NCBI RefSeq assembly: GCF_011751765.2
Contig: NZ_CP061169.1
Span: 992,001-1,056,000 of the forward strand
Reading direction: 5' to 3'
Source of the DNA: Paramicrobacterium chengjingii
GTDB taxonomy: Bacteria > Actinomycetota > Actinomycetes > Actinomycetales > Microbacteriaceae
DNA length: 64,000 bases
Shown here piece after piece: positions 28,627 through 36,136 of this stretch. A program made the position numbers and the translations under genes. The notes below the pieces were generated by a model, which saw only the letters and a list, made by a program, of their open reading frames with translations, ran no database searches and had not been told where the DNA came from. The stretch's first letter is position 1, and every line of letters begins with the position of its first letter.

Positions 28627-29409
28627 TCATCTTGACTGTGAAGTCACAAAGTCTGAAATCATGGCGAATTCGGCTGATTGCGACATGATGTACGGGCCTT
28701 CTGCGCCCCAGAGGTCTGCGAACGCTGTCCTCATATCTCTCGTGTACATCTTGGAGAACTCAGACTCTGGGCTGTCCGGGGTCTGTTGCGTGATGTCAAT
28801 GTCGAAGCACACTTGGGCCACATCTGCGCTCGTCAAAGGCGGCGTAGCGATGTTTAACGCATCAAGATCACTGGACCGTGCGAGAGATACGTCGCTCCAG
28901 AGGTCCCGAATGTCGTAGTACTGAAAGCGGCCATGTGGATTTATGAACTCAACACGATAGTTGTTCGAGAGGTCATAGATGATTCCCTTTTTTAACCCGT
29001 TGCCTAACAGCTGAGGGAGACGAATTGAACGAGTCTTGAATGCGGAACTCAGCCGCTTCTCCTGATGAAGACGGTTCTGGCCGTACGGTGTCAGACCTGT
29101 CGGCGAGAGTGGAGTGTTTTCGTCGGGTGAGGTGTCTCCCGGGTACACACAGACAGTAGACATTAATACGAGTTCAGCGATCGAGGCCCTTTCGAGGTGA
29201 TCGGCCAGTTGATCAACCTCTCGCAAATCATCTGACTGATTGTTGTTGATCCTGAAGGAATCAGCGCGGTTGCCTGCTGATACGACGAGGTCGTAGCTCC
29301 TCCCTCGAATGTCTGAGATGTTCTTAGAGTTGTAGAAATCGTCGAACTCAAACTGCGTGGCGACGTTGGAACCCACGAAACCCGTGAAACCGATGAGGGC
29401 TGTTCGCAT
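28627..29409 (-). CDS. NAD-dependent epimerase/dehydratase-like SDR with altered catalytic motif
   Basis: A 260-aa protein with a Rossmann start GFTGFVGSNVATQF and an MSTVCVYPGD stretch before the active site. The expected YxxxK motif reads YGQNR: the lysine is replaced by arginine. It is shorter than typical extended SDRs (~310 aa). It is the first gene of the minus-strand operon with the cytidylyltransferase 10 nt downstream, so it may reduce or modify the alditol-phosphate or sugar used there; H. influenzae Bcs1 fuses a TarI-like domain to an SDR reductase. Whether this one is active is unclear. Confidence 0.75.
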   Translation of the reverse strand: MRTALIGFTGFVGSNVATQFEFDDFYNSKNISDIRGRSYDLVVSAGNRADSFRINNNQSDDLREVDQLADHLERASIAELVLMSTVCVYPGDTSPDENTPLSPTGLTPYGQNRLHQEKRLSSAFKTRSIRLPQLLGNGLKKGIIYDLSNNYRVEFINPHGRFQYYDIRDLWSDVSLARSSDLDALNIATPPLTSADVAQVCFDIDITQQTPDSPESEFSKMYTRDMRTAFADLWGAEGPYIMSQSAEFAMISDFVTSQSR

Positions 29410-29596
29410 ACCTTAGATCAGTCCGTTTCCTGTGTGAAGCTCGTGTACAAAGCTCAGCTAATTGAGCGTCAGTCTATCTGGCCTGAGCTCACTTCCTGCT
29501 GAAGCGGTGCGAGTTCGACAATCTGCTCGAGCAAATGGATGCATCGCAAATTGCTCATTCGAAATCGCTTCAGGTTCGTTACAGCCACGCGAGTAG

Positions 29597-31528
29597 TTAG
29601 TTGCCGAAAGTGCTGTTCCAGGAGTCCACCGACGTGATGTCTGGCAGGGCACTCTGGTACGACTTAGAGAGCGTACTCCAACCATCACGGAGCTGGCGAT
29701 GGAGTGAGAAGCTTTCCGCCAGAAGATGACGGAAGGTGTTTCGATCACGTTTGAACCACGACTTGCCGGATCCATCAGCAGTAGATATGAGCGCGCTGTC
29801 AAAGTGCGGTGTACGGAACCATGTGGCATCGCGCTTGGCCAACTCAACTTGCGGTCGCTTGCGATTCGCTACTGTTGGGCTCGTGAACCAATGCCGCAGG
29901 GTCATCTTGGTTGTAAAAAGTGCAAGGCTGAGTCCTCGCGGGCCAGGGGCAGAGGAGTACGGCGGCGGTACCGGAAACACCTGTTTGCCGTGATTTGTCG
30001 GTGGGATCTCATCGTCGGTACGAAGCACCGTCATCTCGGAGAACGACGCCGCTGCGTTGCGCAGAACTGAGAGTTGCGTCGACAACTGGCGGTGCATGTG
30101 GTCAGGGCCGCTCAGGACGTCTCGCAGTGCCATATGGCGCAACGTCACCGCGTAATACTGCATCGAGAGCAGATGCTTGAGATCGAGCCGGAAACTGTCG
30201 AGTAGGAGGCCTCCACCCTTGGCAAACCGGGAGTGCAGGAGCCCAGCGACAAGTCGATTGCGTGCATGAAAATATGCCTGCCAATCGATCGAGTCGTCTT
30301 TGTCGAGCCAGGAGACATGCCAAAGTGCAACTCCGGGAAGCGAGATAGTCGGGAACCCCTTACTGCGCGCTCGAAGACTGTATTCGGAATCGTCCCACTT
30401 GATGAATGCTGGGAGTGAGAGCCCAACTTCTTGAATCACCTTCTTAGGGATCAGGCAGAACCACCAGCCGTTGTAATCGGCATCCATGCGCGAGTGCATC
30501 CAACGCGTCTGGCGAAGATTCGTGTTGCGGAAGTCGTGAGGGAAGAGCTCCCGATGTTGCGGCCTCCAGATAAATGGTTTCTCGTCGACGATTTCAGCAA
30601 AAGCATGTAGTACGGGTCGGTTGAGTAGGTCGAACATGTGACCGCCGACAATGCTCGGTCGTTTGCTGTGGCGCGCAAATGCGACAGCGCGGAGAATGCT
30701 CTCTGGCTCAATCTTCACGTCGTCATCAAGCAGGATGAGAAAATCGCTGTCGTCGCGTTTGAGGGTCTCGGCCATGGAGCGGGAGAAGCCTCCGGAGCCG
30801 CCGAGGTTGGGCTGCGTAATGATCTCAAGTTGGTCGCCAAGCTTGTCGGAAACGGTCGAGAAGCCGTCTTCATCCGCAACTTTCTGCGTTCCCTGGTCGA
30901 TGATGAAGATCTTGTCTATGACCTCAAGCACCTCGGGGCTTTGCGCGAGAGCATCTAATGTGTTCACGCAATAATCGGGCTTGTTAAACGTCGTCGTCCC
31001 TAACGATGCTTTGCCTGAACTCTTCTGCTTGGCATCGGTGAGCCATGTTCCCCGCTCAAGAATGAGATCGTCTTTGTCTGCCTCGAGTTCGAACCAGTAC
31101 CAGCCGCCGTCGCCGAATGACTTGAGTGTGAGATCGAACCTGGATATTTCGGAGCCACTCACACGTCGAGACTCCACGCGCTGCTGCGCGCCCTGGGAGT
31201 TCGACCGGTATATAAGCACCGTCCCAGAACCTGACGTAGACAGCTCCAGTCGCACGCGCTTAACGTTCGTCCAATGCTGCCAATATGACGCGGGAAAGGC
31301 ATTGAAATAGCTCGCGAAGGAAACGCGTCGCCCTGCGGTTACCTGTGCTCTCGTACGCGACAGCACGTTGTCAATGTGAGCATTATTGCTCACTTTGACA
31401 TTCTGGCCATCGATTGTCGTCCACGTCTCCGGATCCGAGTACAAAGGAAGGACATCCGGGTCGCGGTCAAGCGGGAATACAACGTTCTGCAGTGCGGTCC
31501 ACATGCGCGGCGTGTGACTCCTCTTCAT
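29597..31528 (-). CDS. GlfT2-like galactofuranosyltransferase
   Basis: A 643-aa protein with the GlfT2 architecture: an N-terminal beta-rich domain (to ~residue 160), a GT-A domain with TFNKPDYC, NLGGSGGFSRSM, LLDDDVKIEPESI (DDD metal site), then WDDSEYSLRARSKGF and ALWHVSWLDKDDSIDWQAYFHARNRL, which parallel the catalytic Asp and His regions of mycobacterial GlfT2, and a helical C-terminal region. It polymerises Galf from UDP-Galf, supplied by galE-glf at 14.6-16.8 kb. ATG 31528 has a weak ribosome-binding site; ATG 31504 is an alternative. It is divergent from the Wzm/Wzt exporter genes. Confidence 0.9.
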   Translation of the reverse strand: MKRSHTPRMWTALQNVVFPLDRDPDVLPLYSDPETWTTIDGQNVKVSNNAHIDNVLSRTRAQVTAGRRVSFASYFNAFPASYWQHWTNVKRVRLELSTSGSGTVLIYRSNSQGAQQRVESRRVSGSEISRFDLTLKSFGDGGWYWFELEADKDDLILERGTWLTDAKQKSSGKASLGTTTFNKPDYCVNTLDALAQSPEVLEVIDKIFIIDQGTQKVADEDGFSTVSDKLGDQLEIITQPNLGGSGGFSRSMAETLKRDDSDFLILLDDDVKIEPESILRAVAFARHSKRPSIVGGHMFDLLNRPVLHAFAEIVDEKPFIWRPQHRELFPHDFRNTNLRQTRWMHSRMDADYNGWWFCLIPKKVIQEVGLSLPAFIKWDDSEYSLRARSKGFPTISLPGVALWHVSWLDKDDSIDWQAYFHARNRLVAGLLHSRFAKGGGLLLDSFRLDLKHLLSMQYYAVTLRHMALRDVLSGPDHMHRQLSTQLSVLRNAAASFSEMTVLRTDDEIPPTNHGKQVFPVPPPYSSAPGPRGLSLALFTTKMTLRHWFTSPTVANRKRPQVELAKRDATWFRTPHFDSALISTADGSGKSWFKRDRNTFRHLLAESFSLHRQLRDGWSTLSKSYQSALPDITSVDSWNSTFGN

Positions 31529-31626
31529 CTAGGCGAGCGGCGCGAAAGCCACTCTGAGCCTAGCTTCCATGTTTCATGAAATGCTGGCAGGACTCTGCAA
31601 CCGGCACGATTTCAGGTAGACAGCGC

Positions 31627-31632
31627 TATGAT
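31627..31632 (+). promoter_or_regulatory. Possible -10 box for the exporter operon
   Basis: TATGAT lies 41 nt before the chosen start of the permease gene in the divergent 144-nt gap. There is no clear -35 hexamer at 17 nt, so this is only a candidate. Confidence 0.3.
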
Positions 31633-31672
31633 TCCAGTTGGCCCCAGAGCTTAACCCGAGAGCACGACGACA

Positions 31673-32569
31673 TTGGTAGATGCATTGACGAACGCTGACT
31701 TGAGCGATTTCAGAACCCCTGGGCGGGGTCATGGAGTGCTCGACATCTTCACTCGACGCTATCTCTTGAAGGTGCTTGTCAAGAAAGATGTGACCACTCG
31801 GTACCGAAACTCTATCTTCGGCTGGCTGTGGTCATACGCCAAGCCCGCTGCGCAGTTTCTTGTCTACTACCTCGTCATGGGTCGCATTATCGGGCTCGAC
31901 AGGGGCATTGATAACTTTCCGGTGTACCTCTTCTCTGGAATTGTCGTCGTCAACCTCTTTAACGAGTCATTTAGCAACGCGACAACCTCAATTGTCAGCA
32001 ATAAAGCTCTCGTCAAAAAGATCTATCTCCCGCGAGAGCTGTTTCCCGTGGCCACGGTGATCGTTGCATTCGTCCATTTTCTTCCTCAGGTAGCGATCCT
32101 GATCGCTGTCGCTCTCTTGACCGGCTGGATTCCCTCCATGTTGGGGCTGGTCCTGGCCGTTCTGGGGATGCTTCTGATCGTGCTGTTCTCGACGGGACTC
32201 GGCCTCTTTTTCGGGGCACTAAATGTCGCGTTCCGTGACGCTCAGAATTTTGTGGAGATCATTCGAACCTTCGCTACGTGGACGGCTCCGGTGCTGTATT
32301 CATGGACGATGCTGGCTGACAAGGCGCCTGCCTGGCTGCTCAACATTTATATGAGTAATCCGCTGACGGTCGCTGTGGAGTTCTTCCATCAAGGATTTTG
32401 GTTCTCCACATCGACGGGGGCGCAGGCGAATCCACCTACAGACGCCCTGCTACCGCCGCCACTTCTCCCGATCTACGCGGTTGTGGCATTTGCGATTGCG
32501 ATCGGCACGATAATTATCGGTCAGCTCGTCTTCCGACGCTTCGAGCGCAACTTCGCACAGGACCTATAA
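31673..32569 (+). CDS. wzm: Polysaccharide ABC exporter, permease (Wzm/TagG-like)
   Basis: A 298-aa ABC-2 type membrane protein with six hydrophobic segments between ~40 and ~285 and the amphipathic LVKKDVTTRYRNSIFGWLWSYAKP entry helix typical of Wzm/TagG/RfbD. It would carry an undecaprenyl-linked polymer out of the cell. Start TTG 31673 is the most upstream choice and is uncertain, with no strong ribosome-binding site. The ATPase gene follows after 4 nt. The mycobacterial Rv3781-Rv3783 galactan exporter genes also flank a galactofuranosyltransferase gene. Confidence 0.9.
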   Translation: MVDALTNADLSDFRTPGRGHGVLDIFTRRYLLKVLVKKDVTTRYRNSIFGWLWSYAKPAAQFLVYYLVMGRIIGLDRGIDNFPVYLFSGIVVVNLFNESFSNATTSIVSNKALVKKIYLPRELFPVATVIVAFVHFLPQVAILIAVALLTGWIPSMLGLVLAVLGMLLIVLFSTGLGLFFGALNVAFRDAQNFVEIIRTFATWTAPVLYSWTMLADKAPAWLLNIYMSNPLTVAVEFFHQGFWFSTSTGAQANPPTDALLPPPLLPIYAVVAFAIAIGTIIIGQLVFRRFERNFAQDL

Positions 32570-32573
32570 GCGC

Positions 32574-33320
32574 ATGAGCACACTCACATCTCGTCCCAGA
32601 ATCATCGTCGAGAACGTCCGCAAGACGTTCCTCATCAGGCACAGCCACTCAATGAAAGAGGCTGTAATCGGTAAAATCCGCGGCCGCAAGGTGGGTTCGA
32701 GCCCGTTCCAAGCACTCGACGAAGTTTCATTCACCATCGACGAAGGTGAATCGGTCGCGATTCTTGGGCACAATGGATCGGGCAAATCGACGATGCTCAA
32801 GCTCATCTCTGGAGTGCTTGAGCCCAACGCCGGACATGTGCTCGTTCGCGGACGTCTTGCCGGGCTCATCGAGGTGGGTGCTGGGTTCCACCCCGACCTC
32901 TCCGGCCGTGAGAATGTGTATCTGAATGCGGCGATTCTCGGAATGACGGAACACGAGACCGATGAACGTTTCGACGACATCGTGGAGTTTTCGGGAATCC
33001 GTGAGTTCATCGACCAAGAGGTCAAGCATTACTCATCGGGAATGTTCATGCGCTTGGCCTTTTCGGTCGCCATCCACACTGAACTCGATGTGCTTCTCGT
33101 CGACGAGATCCTCTCCGTCGGAGACGCTCCATTCCGTGAAAAGTGCAATAAGAAGATTCAAGAGCTCATCGACGCAGGTAAGACAATGGTTGTAGTGAGC
33201 CATGACACAGGAACGGTGAAGAGGCTGTGCGAACGTGGCATCGTGTTGCGTAAGGGAAAGGTGATCTTCGACGGGCCTGTCGAAGAGGCACTCGAGGTGC
33301 ACAAAGCGAAGAACAAGTAG
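32574..33320 (+). CDS. wzt: Polysaccharide ABC exporter, ATPase (Wzt/TagH-like)
   Basis: A 248-aa ATPase with Walker A GHNGSGKST (~65), signature HYSSGMFMRLAFS, and Walker B LLVDEILSVGD; the RGRLAGLIEVGAGFHPDLSGREN region is the Wzt/TagH-specific signature. It lacks the C-terminal carbohydrate-binding domain of O9a-type Wzt (~400 aa), so recognition of a modified chain end is not expected. It forms the transporter with the permease encoded 4 nt upstream. Confidence 0.93.
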   Translation: MSTLTSRPRIIVENVRKTFLIRHSHSMKEAVIGKIRGRKVGSSPFQALDEVSFTIDEGESVAILGHNGSGKSTMLKLISGVLEPNAGHVLVRGRLAGLIEVGAGFHPDLSGRENVYLNAAILGMTEHETDERFDDIVEFSGIREFIDQEVKHYSSGMFMRLAFSVAIHTELDVLLVDEILSVGDAPFREKCNKKIQELIDAGKTMVVVSHDTGTVKRLCERGIVLRKGKVIFDGPVEEALEVHKAKNK

Positions 33321-33328
33321 TTAGTTAC

Positions 33329-34660
33329 TCAGTTCATGCGATCCGGGTGATTCAACGGCATCGCAGGCCCTGCCGGATGTCTGTCGATTTTCTGCCGCCA
33401 GCTCTGGGACTGCGAAGCCTTTGCAGCGCAGACTACGAGCAGGAACCAGCCTGTTCCGGTCAAGATGTGGCTCTCGGCCGCAGACCCTGCCAGTAGCGTC
33501 ACGAGCACGAGAGCCGGCCACGTGTAGATGAGGCTGCGGCGGTTCGACGCGAGGTTCCACGACCGCAGGAACGCAAAGATGCATAGGGTCAAGAACAGGA
33601 AGATGCCGACAAGACCCACTTGCATGTAGACGTCGAGGTAGGCGTTGAGCGCGGACCCGTGGACGCGATCGACTTGGATATTGACGAAGAAGTAGGGAAA
33701 CGTATCGTTGCGCCACGCGCCGATCCAGCCCCAGCCCTCGAGAAAGTTGTCTTTCACAAGGTCCCAGGTGGCGCGCCACAAGTGATAGCGCACGCCGAAC
33801 TCGCTGCCAGCATCGAGTAAACGGATGATCAGGTTGCGTGCCAGATAGACGGCGACAACGCCCAACACCGACATCGTCAGCAAAAAGGCCTGAATGACCG
33901 TGCGTCGTTCAGGCGATGACTTGCGCAGCCAATACAGGGCGAGCGTCGCCACGAGCACCACCAGAATCAAAAGCTGGTTGACGGGCGATTGTGTCAGCAA
34001 CAGACACAGCAGTGCGAGGGCAATTGACCCGAAAGCGATCGGTCGGTCGACAGAGTGTGTGCGCCACTCGATCACGAACGTGATGAGAGCGATGACCGTC
34101 ATCAGTCCGAGCATATTGCGTGTGACGAAGATGCCCTGGATCGGGCCTCCCAGGGCGATGTTGCCCTCAATGCTCAAGAACGGAATCGGAATGTCGAAGA
34201 AGATGCCACTGAGCATCTCAAGAATGAGCGACGTAGCAAGAAGTGCGCGGAGCACACCGCCGACCGCGCGCACGATCTGGATCATGTCACGTGACAGCGC
34301 AATGGTGAGCGCGACGATCGCCACCGCAATCTGGTAACCGAGGCCCACGAAGCCAGCGGCCGTGTAGTCACTCCAGAAGGAGCTGAGCGCACACCAGACC
34401 ATGAAGGCGAAGATCGACAGCGGCCACCAACCTCGCCACTCGATGTAATGGCGTCGCCCGATGAGAACGACGCCCGCGAGCAGAACGAGCGTGCACAACG
34501 CCCCCACGACGCCGGGCCACCCGAGAAGATTGCGGATCAGCGGAATCGCGAAAATCGTTCCGACTGAACACACCGTGAACGCCTGCGCGAACGGTGCAGA
34601 GCTGACAACGTCGTCTAAGCCGTGAGGTGCGCGACCGTTGCTTCCACCCGGCCCCGTCAC
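33329..34660 (-). CDS. O-antigen ligase/polymerase-like membrane protein (copy 1)
   Basis: A 443-aa protein with about eleven hydrophobic segments. The large loop near the middle holds RYHLWRATWDLVKDNFLEGWGWIG, followed by HGSALNAYLDVYMQVGLVGI, the conserved H-x-N/A pattern of the Wzy_C/O-antigen ligase superfamily. These proteins polymerise or ligate undecaprenyl-linked glycans on the outer face of the membrane. It overlaps the upstream paralogue by 4 nt (GTGA) and converges on wzt with an 8-nt gap. Base composition is back to the G/C-rich norm. Confidence 0.85.
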   Translation of the reverse strand: MTGPGGSNGRAPHGLDDVVSSAPFAQAFTVCSVGTIFAIPLIRNLLGWPGVVGALCTLVLLAGVVLIGRRHYIEWRGWWPLSIFAFMVWCALSSFWSDYTAAGFVGLGYQIAVAIVALTIALSRDMIQIVRAVGGVLRALLATSLILEMLSGIFFDIPIPFLSIEGNIALGGPIQGIFVTRNMLGLMTVIALITFVIEWRTHSVDRPIAFGSIALALLCLLLTQSPVNQLLILVVLVATLALYWLRKSSPERRTVIQAFLLTMSVLGVVAVYLARNLIIRLLDAGSEFGVRYHLWRATWDLVKDNFLEGWGWIGAWRNDTFPYFFVNIQVDRVHGSALNAYLDVYMQVGLVGIFLFLTLCIFAFLRSWNLASNRRSLIYTWPALVLVTLLAGSAAESHILTGTGWFLLVVCAAKASQSQSWRQKIDRHPAGPAMPLNHPDRMN

Positions 34661-35994
34661 GGTGCCTCGTCTTCGATGATCGTTCGCTCTTGCTTCGTCT
34701 TGAGCACGAGCAGCACGACAAGCACCCAGCCAGACTCAATGAGGATGCGGCTCTCGGCGAGGCTCTGCACCAGAAGAACGACAGCGATCAGCAGAGGAAG
34801 AAGCGACAGTGCCGAGTACGGACGATCCGTGCGCAGGTCGAAGCGGGGGCGGTCGATGGCCGTGAACCATGATCGCCACAGGAGGGATGCAACGATGGCG
34901 GCGAAGATGACGACGCCCAGAATTCCGAGCTGCAGCCAGACGTCGAGCCAGGCGTTGTGAGCATGAAGCTGCACGACGTCGTGGCGAATAAGGGGGTCGT
35001 CAAGGGGGAGTTGCCCGGGTATCCACGGACTTGAGTATCCCCAGCCGAACCAGGGGCGCTCTGACGCGCGGTGAATGACACGGGACCAAAACTCCGTGCG
35101 TCCGGTGAGATCTTCGCTCTTACCCAAGATTGCGAGCAATTGATCGGTGAAAAGAAGCACGGATGCAATCACACCAGCGACGATCACGGCAGCGGATGCA
35201 TAGAGCGTCGTGCGTCCTCGTGCGCTCGCTCGTCGCGCGATGACAACGGCGAGCAGCGCCAGTGCCGCGATAATCGCCGCAACGATGATGGTGCTCGATC
35301 GTGTCAGGAGGAACGCGGCGATCGATAGAGCCATCCAGAGCCAGCCCCAGCGCCCGCGCACCGAACCGATTGCGAGTTGGATTCCGACGACGATGATCGC
35401 GAATAGAGCGCAGATCGACAGCAGATTCGAATTGCCGAGGATGCCCTGAATTTTGCCGCCCTCGAAGAGCAGGTTTCGCGACCAGTAGGCGAGGAGCGGC
35501 GGCTCTTCTCCCACATAAACGCCCCCGGAAAGCGGAAGCACCATGTCTCGTATGAACAGCGAAACCCATAGCTCGAACGCGAGGGAAAGCCCGATGATCC
35601 ATTTGAGCGCATTTGCCAGGCGGGTGAGCACCTGTTGCCATGTGAACATCAGCGCGACGTAGAGGCCAACGACCGTGCACATGAACGTGCCGAGGTATGT
35701 GAGCAGGGTCGCGCCCTGGTAGTTCGACCACGCCACGGACACGAGTGCGAGAACGAGGTATGCGATAAGCGCCTTCGGAAGCTCACGGCGCGACACTTTC
35801 GGGCGCGCCATCGCCAGCACAACGAGAGTCGCCAGCGTGTAGGCACTCACGATGGTGACGTACGCGGGCCATCCGGCGAGATTGCGAACTCCCTCGCCTC
35901 CGAAAGCTACAAAGAGCCCGAAAGTGCCGTGTGCCGCGATCACCCGTTGTCGAGTGGACAGGGTCGCGGGTGGGGCAACGACGGGCGAGCTCAT
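34657..35994 (-). CDS. O-antigen ligase/polymerase-like membrane protein (copy 2)
   Basis: A 445-aa polytopic protein of the same family: the periplasmic-type loop has GRTEFWSRVIHRASERPWFGWGY and HAHNAWLDVWLQLGILGVV, the conserved His/Asn pattern of O-antigen ligases. It precedes and overlaps a paralogue, so the pair is translationally coupled. Start ATG 35994 is supported by a TAGATT box 6 nt upstream. Two such proteins may handle two polymers or separate polymerase and ligase duties. Confidence 0.87.
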   Translation of the reverse strand: MSSPVVAPPATLSTRQRVIAAHGTFGLFVAFGGEGVRNLAGWPAYVTIVSAYTLATLVVLAMARPKVSRRELPKALIAYLVLALVSVAWSNYQGATLLTYLGTFMCTVVGLYVALMFTWQQVLTRLANALKWIIGLSLAFELWVSLFIRDMVLPLSGGVYVGEEPPLLAYWSRNLLFEGGKIQGILGNSNLLSICALFAIIVVGIQLAIGSVRGRWGWLWMALSIAAFLLTRSSTIIVAAIIAALALLAVVIARRASARGRTTLYASAAVIVAGVIASVLLFTDQLLAILGKSEDLTGRTEFWSRVIHRASERPWFGWGYSSPWIPGQLPLDDPLIRHDVVQLHAHNAWLDVWLQLGILGVVIFAAIVASLLWRSWFTAIDRPRFDLRTDRPYSALSLLPLLIAVVLLVQSLAESRILIESGWVLVVLLVLKTKQERTIIEDEAP

Positions 35995-36000
35995 TTACCC

Positions 36001-36006
36001 AATCTA
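36001..36006 (-). promoter_or_regulatory. Candidate -10 box of leaderless type
   Basis: On the minus strand TAGATT lies 6 nt before ATG 35994, without an intervening ribosome-binding site, as in other leaderless-type starts in this window. Confidence 0.4.
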
Positions 36007-36136
36007 TCGCGTGGGTGCTGTGATCGCCGTGTCTTCACGTCCCGATTGCTCGAGCGCGTTATGGCTTGTGAGTAAGCGCGGACATTGCCTTCTCCAAATC
36101 CAACCGTCAGCGATGCCCGCGTGACGATATTCCGCG

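Noticed and set aside
29452..29467. Weak inverted repeat GCTCA-N6-TGAGC in the gap before the SDR operon
   Set aside because: Only a 5-bp stem without T-run or promoter relation; expected by chance.
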